Assembly (NCBI GenBank): GCA_003488325.1
Contig: DNLZ01000299.1
Location: 1,809 to 12,240 of the forward strand
Length of the DNA stretch: 10,432 nt
Reading direction: 5' to 3'
DNA from: Planctomycetaceae bacterium
Lineage (GTDB): Bacteria > Planctomycetota > Planctomycetia > Pirellulales > UBA1268
Below, one piece after another: positions 7,051 to 10,432 of this stretch (positions are counted from its first letter, which is position 1; each line of letters opens with the position of its first letter). Made by a program: the position numbers and the translations under genes. The notes below the pieces were generated by a model. It did no database searches and was not told the origin of the DNA. It saw nothing but the letters and a program-made list of their open reading frames with translations.

Positions 7051-7683
7051 ATGGGAACGCGAGCGATGCCCCTGTCGACCTCGATCATGCTGTGGGCATG
7101 CGTTCTGGCCGCGGCCACGGCACAGGCCGGGACGTACAACCCCGATCGCAGCATCGGGGACGTCGTCGAGCCCTGGAAGGATCTGCCGGGAACGGACGAT
7201 CGGCCTCACTCGTGGGCAGACGTCGCCGACCGCGACGCCGTCGTCGTCGTGTTCACCTGCTCGAGCTGCCCCTACGCCGTGGATTACGAGGAGCGGATCA
7301 ACGCGCTGGCCGAGCGTCACGCGGGTGCCGACAGTCGCGTGGCGGTGCTGGCGATCAACAGCAATCGCATTCCGGAGGACGCCCTGCCCGCGATGAAGGC
7401 CCGTGCGGAGGCGAAGCAGTTCCGCTTTCCGTACCTCTTCGACGAGTCCCAGGCGGTGGCCCGGGCGTTCGGCGCGGTGCGGACTCCCGAGTTCTTCGTG
7501 CTCGACCGCGATCGCCGGATCGTCTACATGGGGGCGATGGACGACTCCACCACGGCCACTGCGGTGAAGCGACGCTACGTCGACGATGCCGTGGCCGCGG
7601 TGCTCGCCGGACGGGCCGTCGAGGTTGCCGAGACCGCGCCGGTGGGCTGCCAGATCCGCTTCGAGCGACGCCGCGCCCGCTGA
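7051..7683 (+). CDS. Secreted thioredoxin-fold protein, peroxiredoxin-like (AhpC/TSA-related)
   Basis: A 210-residue exported redox protein. A signal peptide (about 1-26, hydrophobic core around 12-24, ending ATAQA-G) leads to a thioredoxin fold. VVVVFTCSSCPYAVDYEERI (64-83) holds Cys70-x-x-Cys73-Pro, in the place where the peroxiredoxin-like family with TCxxCPxxxxYExR has its active site. The cis-proline segment is RTPEFFVLD (144-152, Pro146), and the C-terminal APVGCQI (196-202, Cys200) matches a third conserved cysteine of that family. It probably exchanges disulfides or reduces peroxides outside the cytoplasmic membrane; the partner is unknown. It is divergent from the channel gene (121-base gap) and converges on the DUF4838 gene (17-base gap), so it is probably transcribed alone. 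Family call is firm, substrate unknown. Confidence 0.88.
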   Translation: MGTRAMPLSTSIMLWACVLAAATAQAGTYNPDRSIGDVVEPWKDLPGTDDRPHSWADVADRDAVVVVFTCSSCPYAVDYEERINALAERHAGADSRVAVLAINSNRIPEDALPAMKARAEAKQFRFPYLFDESQAVARAFGAVRTPEFFVLDRDRRIVYMGAMDDSTTATAVKRRYVDDAVAAVLAGRAVEVAETAPVGCQIRFERRRAR

Positions 7684-7700
7684 AGAAAGCCACGTCCGGG

Positions 7701-10370
7701 TCAGAAGGCGATCTCGCCCCACACGGTCGGGTCGTCGATCGCGGTGCTCCGCGGCGTGGACGACCAGATGGAGCGGTCGATCCGTCCACGCGGAAGCGCG
7801 TGGGAGCGGCCGACGTTGGCCCGCCAGACCGTGCCCGCCACGGGTGGATCGACCTCGAGCGTGCGGAGTGGAATGGATACGAGCACGAGCCAGCGCCGCG
7901 GCTCCCGCTCCACCCGGGTCGTGCACTGCCAGTCGCCGTTCCAGCCGGCGTCGTCCCGGCCGTGACGCGGGTCCATGGCTTCGGTGACGAGTCCGCGCAC
8001 GGCCTCGGAACGCGACTCGGGATGCGGGCCCGCCTGAAACCGGTAGGACACGTCGCGACGTCCGGGGGGCGCGAGGCGGATGTCGATCGACTCGTGGCCA
8101 CGCAGGTCGCGGTCGCCGCCGACGGCGGGGAACTCCGCCGCTCCGTCGGGCTCGAGCCCGCATTCCAGTCGCACGTGCACATGTGACGGGTCGTGCATGA
8201 TCTGGAGCGTCGTGGGCAGCGGCCGGCCGTGGAACGGTGGCAGGATGGTGAGGGTGCGTGGCTCGGCCTCCCGCCACTGCGGCGAGTCGAGCGTGACAGG
8301 CCCGGCCGTCGCGAGCGCCGTCACCCGCTGCCGGCCCGGGGGCGGCAGCGTCCGCATGGCCGCGGTGTCCCAATTCAGGCATGTCTCGGCATACGGTTCC
8401 TGATAGCCGTCGTGGGCCAGCCGCAGGTGGTTGGCGTCGTGGCCCGCGAATGGAAAGAGCACGTGTGCCCACCCGTCGCCCGCGACGGCCTGCCCCCGCG
8501 CGTCGTAGAGCGACGCAATGAAGGCGTTCCGGGAATCGATCGCGTCGAGGAGGCGGTCGCGCGAGGCCGCGTCGGGCTCGACCTGGTAGGCGTGATGGAG
8601 GTGCACGACGCGGGCGAGGTGCCGTAGGTAGTCGAACTCCCTGCGCACGAGGGCCAGCCGGGTGCGCGGCTTTCCGCCCGTGGCGAGCCGCTCCGCATGC
8701 GTGAGGTCGTCGTCGAGCGCCGCGAGGACCCCCGGCGGGTAGAGGAACGCGATCAACTGGAACGGGTCGGTGACGGTCTTGCGCGGCCGGCCGTCGAGCG
8801 GGCGATAGGTCCAGAGGTCCGACCTCGTTCCGAGGTGATCGGAATAGAGCATGATCGCGTGGTTCAGACGCTCGTAAAACGACCGCATCGCCGGGGCGGC
8901 CGTGCCGAAGGCGGCGTCGATGAACTCAGCCAGCAGGTCCTGCGCGCGAAGGTGCTCGGGGTCGTCGAACATCCGTCCCATCACGTAGTACACCGGCCCC
9001 TCGAGCCCGAAGAGCTGGCCGGGGCCGTCGCGCTGGATGGCCTGGATGCGATTGGCCGCCAGCCGCCGGACCTGGGCCTCGACGTGGGCCGGCGTGCGCA
9101 TCGGCGTGTACCGGGAGCCCAGGTTGGGGCACCAGTTGTAGACGTAGCCCGCGAATCCTCGCGGCACCGTGTAGTCGCGCCAGGGAGCGATGTCGTCCTC
9201 GTTCGTTCCGGTCAGCATCACGCTCGTGTTCTCGGGAAATGCCCGGAACGACCGGGGCGGCGCGGCGGTGAGGATGTACGACATCATCGTGACCTGACGC
9301 CCGGGGTGCGACCGCGCGAGCCGCTCGGCGACGTCGCGGTTGAAGATCCAGATCTTCTCCCCCCAGTCGTCACCCGTGCCGTAGAGGTCGCGGCACGGCT
9401 GGCACTCGCAGGCGCGAAACCCGTCGGGCTGTCCGAGGTCCACCGACTCGTAGCCGCGTTCGAACCATCCGGCGAGGTCCCGCTCGATGAGTCGCTGCAC
9501 CTCGGGATTCGACAGGCAGTACTGGGCGTTGCCGCCGCGCGGGTCGAGCCGGGTGCCGCCCACGAGGGCGAAGTATTCCGGATGCTCGGCGAAGAAACGC
9601 TCGGGAGGCACGGCGCGTTCCCACGTGTGGCTCCCGAAGGCCTCGTCCACCCGTGGAAACCGGTTGAGTGCCAGGTCGTAGAAGCCGCCGCCCGCCGGGT
9701 GCGACGTGTTGAGCCGGAGGACGGGGGTGCGGCGCACGTCGAGCTCGGCGGGAACCGAGATCGTGGTGCGCGGAAGGAACTCGATCGCCGGGGACGCGAG
9801 CAGGTCGACGGCTGCCGCCGCGCTCACGGGGCGATAGGGGGCGATGTCGGGATAGAGGAACCGGACCCCGAGATGCTCGCGGGCGAAGTCGGCCGCGGCC
9901 TTGACGGTACCGACGCGGTCCCAATTCGGTCGCCGCGGGTTGTCGGTCTCGCCGCGCGCCGGGGCGTCATGGCCGGCGACGATCACGTCATGGCCTGTCA
10001 CCAGGACGACGGTCTGCCAGCCGACGAGCGCCCTCGTGTCCACTCCGGCGGCCCGGGCGGCGGCGGTATCGCCGAGGCAGATCGCGGGCCTGCCGGGATC
10101 GCGTTCCGCCTCCGGCACGACCGGCACCGTGAAGCCGCTCGCGCGAAAGGCGGTCTCGAGCAGCCGTGCGGCCTGACGGATGCAGTCGCCGATCTCGGCG
10201 GTCGGCGGTCGGTCCGGCACGACGATCTGGTAACCGCAGCGACCCTCCGACGCGAGCACGAGATCGGCTGCGCGTGCGCTTGCGGGCAAACAGGCAACGC
10301 CGAGCAGCGCGCCCCAGCGCGCCGCAGACGCGGCGCGTCGAGTCATCACGTTCCCTGGATACGCATCCAT
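7701..10370 (-). CDS. Secreted DUF4838 protein with CBM9-like C-terminal domain (probable carbohydrate-active protein)
   Basis: An 889-residue exported protein. A signal peptide (Arg-rich start, hydrophobic core about 18-30, cleavage near SARA-A at 34/35) precedes an N-terminal part (about 40-185) resembling the non-catalytic N-domain of alpha-glucuronidase-type glycoside hydrolases, including FAREHLGVRFLYPD (162-175). The DUF4838 core (about 190-500) has AEHPEYFALVGG (261-272), NAQYCLSNPEVQRLI (281-295) and the Cys cluster CECQPC (321-326). The last part (about 695-889) looks like a CBM9-type fold: VHVRLECG, HESIDIRLAPPG, GTVWRANVGR, and a closing WSSTP...VWGEIAF. Such proteins are common in polysaccharide-degrading planctomycetes and Bacteroidetes, but the DUF4838 activity is not established to my knowledge. 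AGGGGAG lies 5 bases before ATG 10370. ATG 10346 is an alternative that keeps the signal peptide. Confidence 0.85.
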   Translation of the reverse strand: MDAYPGNVMTRRAASAARWGALLGVACLPASARAADLVLASEGRCGYQIVVPDRPPTAEIGDCIRQAARLLETAFRASGFTVPVVPEAERDPGRPAICLGDTAAARAAGVDTRALVGWQTVVLVTGHDVIVAGHDAPARGETDNPRRPNWDRVGTVKAAADFAREHLGVRFLYPDIAPYRPVSAAAAVDLLASPAIEFLPRTTISVPAELDVRRTPVLRLNTSHPAGGGFYDLALNRFPRVDEAFGSHTWERAVPPERFFAEHPEYFALVGGTRLDPRGGNAQYCLSNPEVQRLIERDLAGWFERGYESVDLGQPDGFRACECQPCRDLYGTGDDWGEKIWIFNRDVAERLARSHPGRQVTMMSYILTAAPPRSFRAFPENTSVMLTGTNEDDIAPWRDYTVPRGFAGYVYNWCPNLGSRYTPMRTPAHVEAQVRRLAANRIQAIQRDGPGQLFGLEGPVYYVMGRMFDDPEHLRAQDLLAEFIDAAFGTAAPAMRSFYERLNHAIMLYSDHLGTRSDLWTYRPLDGRPRKTVTDPFQLIAFLYPPGVLAALDDDLTHAERLATGGKPRTRLALVRREFDYLRHLARVVHLHHAYQVEPDAASRDRLLDAIDSRNAFIASLYDARGQAVAGDGWAHVLFPFAGHDANHLRLAHDGYQEPYAETCLNWDTAAMRTLPPPGRQRVTALATAGPVTLDSPQWREAEPRTLTILPPFHGRPLPTTLQIMHDPSHVHVRLECGLEPDGAAEFPAVGGDRDLRGHESIDIRLAPPGRRDVSYRFQAGPHPESRSEAVRGLVTEAMDPRHGRDDAGWNGDWQCTTRVEREPRRWLVLVSIPLRTLEVDPPVAGTVWRANVGRSHALPRGRIDRSIWSSTPRSTAIDDPTVWGEIAF

Positions 10371-10375
10371 CGCAA

Positions 10376-10382
10376 CTCCCCT
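10376..10382 (-). promoter_or_regulatory. Shine-Dalgarno AGGGGAG of the DUF4838 gene
   Basis: On the minus strand AGGGGAG ends 5 bases before the ATG at 10370 and supports that start over the in-frame ATG at 10346. The remaining bases to the window edge show no clear promoter. Confidence 0.6.
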
Positions 10383-10432
10383 GTCAGCGGCGAGAACCGG
10401 CCCCCATTGTGGCGCACGCCGCCGGGTGTGCG

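Noticed and set aside
6930..7154. N-terminal extension of the channel gene to an ATG at 7154
   Set aside because: It would overlap the start, signal peptide and ribosome binding site of the divergent thioredoxin-like gene, and the added residues look like non-coding translation.
5986..8472. Very long minus-strand open frame of 828 codons spanning the channel, thioredoxin and part of the DUF4838 gene
   Set aside because: It is Arg/Pro/Gly-rich with no recognisable domain and crosses three well-supported genes in other frames. This is typical of shadow frames in GC-rich coding DNA.
10413..10432. Inverted repeat CGCAC...GTGCG at the right edge
   Set aside because: A 5-base stem with a 10-base loop and no T-tract at the cut end of the window; expected by chance in such GC-rich sequence.

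Overview
The window is GC-rich, gene-dense DNA that most resembles a planctomycete chromosome. The lineage call rests on gene content: a Ser/Thr kinase fused to WD40 repeats and divergently paired with a sigma factor of the planctomycete ECF type, a DUF4838/CBM9-like secreted protein, and a secreted peroxiredoxin-like thioredoxin. I see no mobile element, CRISPR array, tRNA, rRNA or integration site, and no stretch above 200 bases without a gene.

Layout. Positions 1-3357 (minus) hold a membrane-anchored Ser/Thr protein kinase whose C-terminal part carries 14 visible WD40 repeats and runs off the left edge. Its reading frame stays open to base 1. A divergent promoter region of about 200 bases follows. 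Positions 3558-4211 (plus) encode an ECF sigma factor. Downstream on the same strand, 4274-5755 encode an Old-Yellow-Enzyme-type flavin oxidoreductase with altered active-site and cysteine motifs. Positions 5778-6929 (minus) encode a membrane protein that I read as a pentameric ligand-gated ion channel homologue. Divergent from it, 7051-7683 (plus) encode a secreted thioredoxin-fold protein. Positions 7701-10370 (minus) encode a large secreted DUF4838 protein with a CBM9-like C-terminus, probably acting on or binding polysaccharide.

How they may work together. The kinase and the sigma factor look like one signalling module: the WD40 propellers could sense or scaffold outside the membrane, the kinase domain acts inside, and the sigma factor would be the transcriptional output. 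The remaining genes look like single transcription units. The oxidoreductase could be co-transcribed with the sigma factor (62-base gap), but it has its own strong ribosome binding site. No joint pathway for the oxidoreductase, channel, thioredoxin and DUF4838 protein is evident. The most unusual items are the channel homologue, the 14-repeat (2 x 7) propeller kinase with its divergent sigma factor, and the atypical flavin oxidoreductase.
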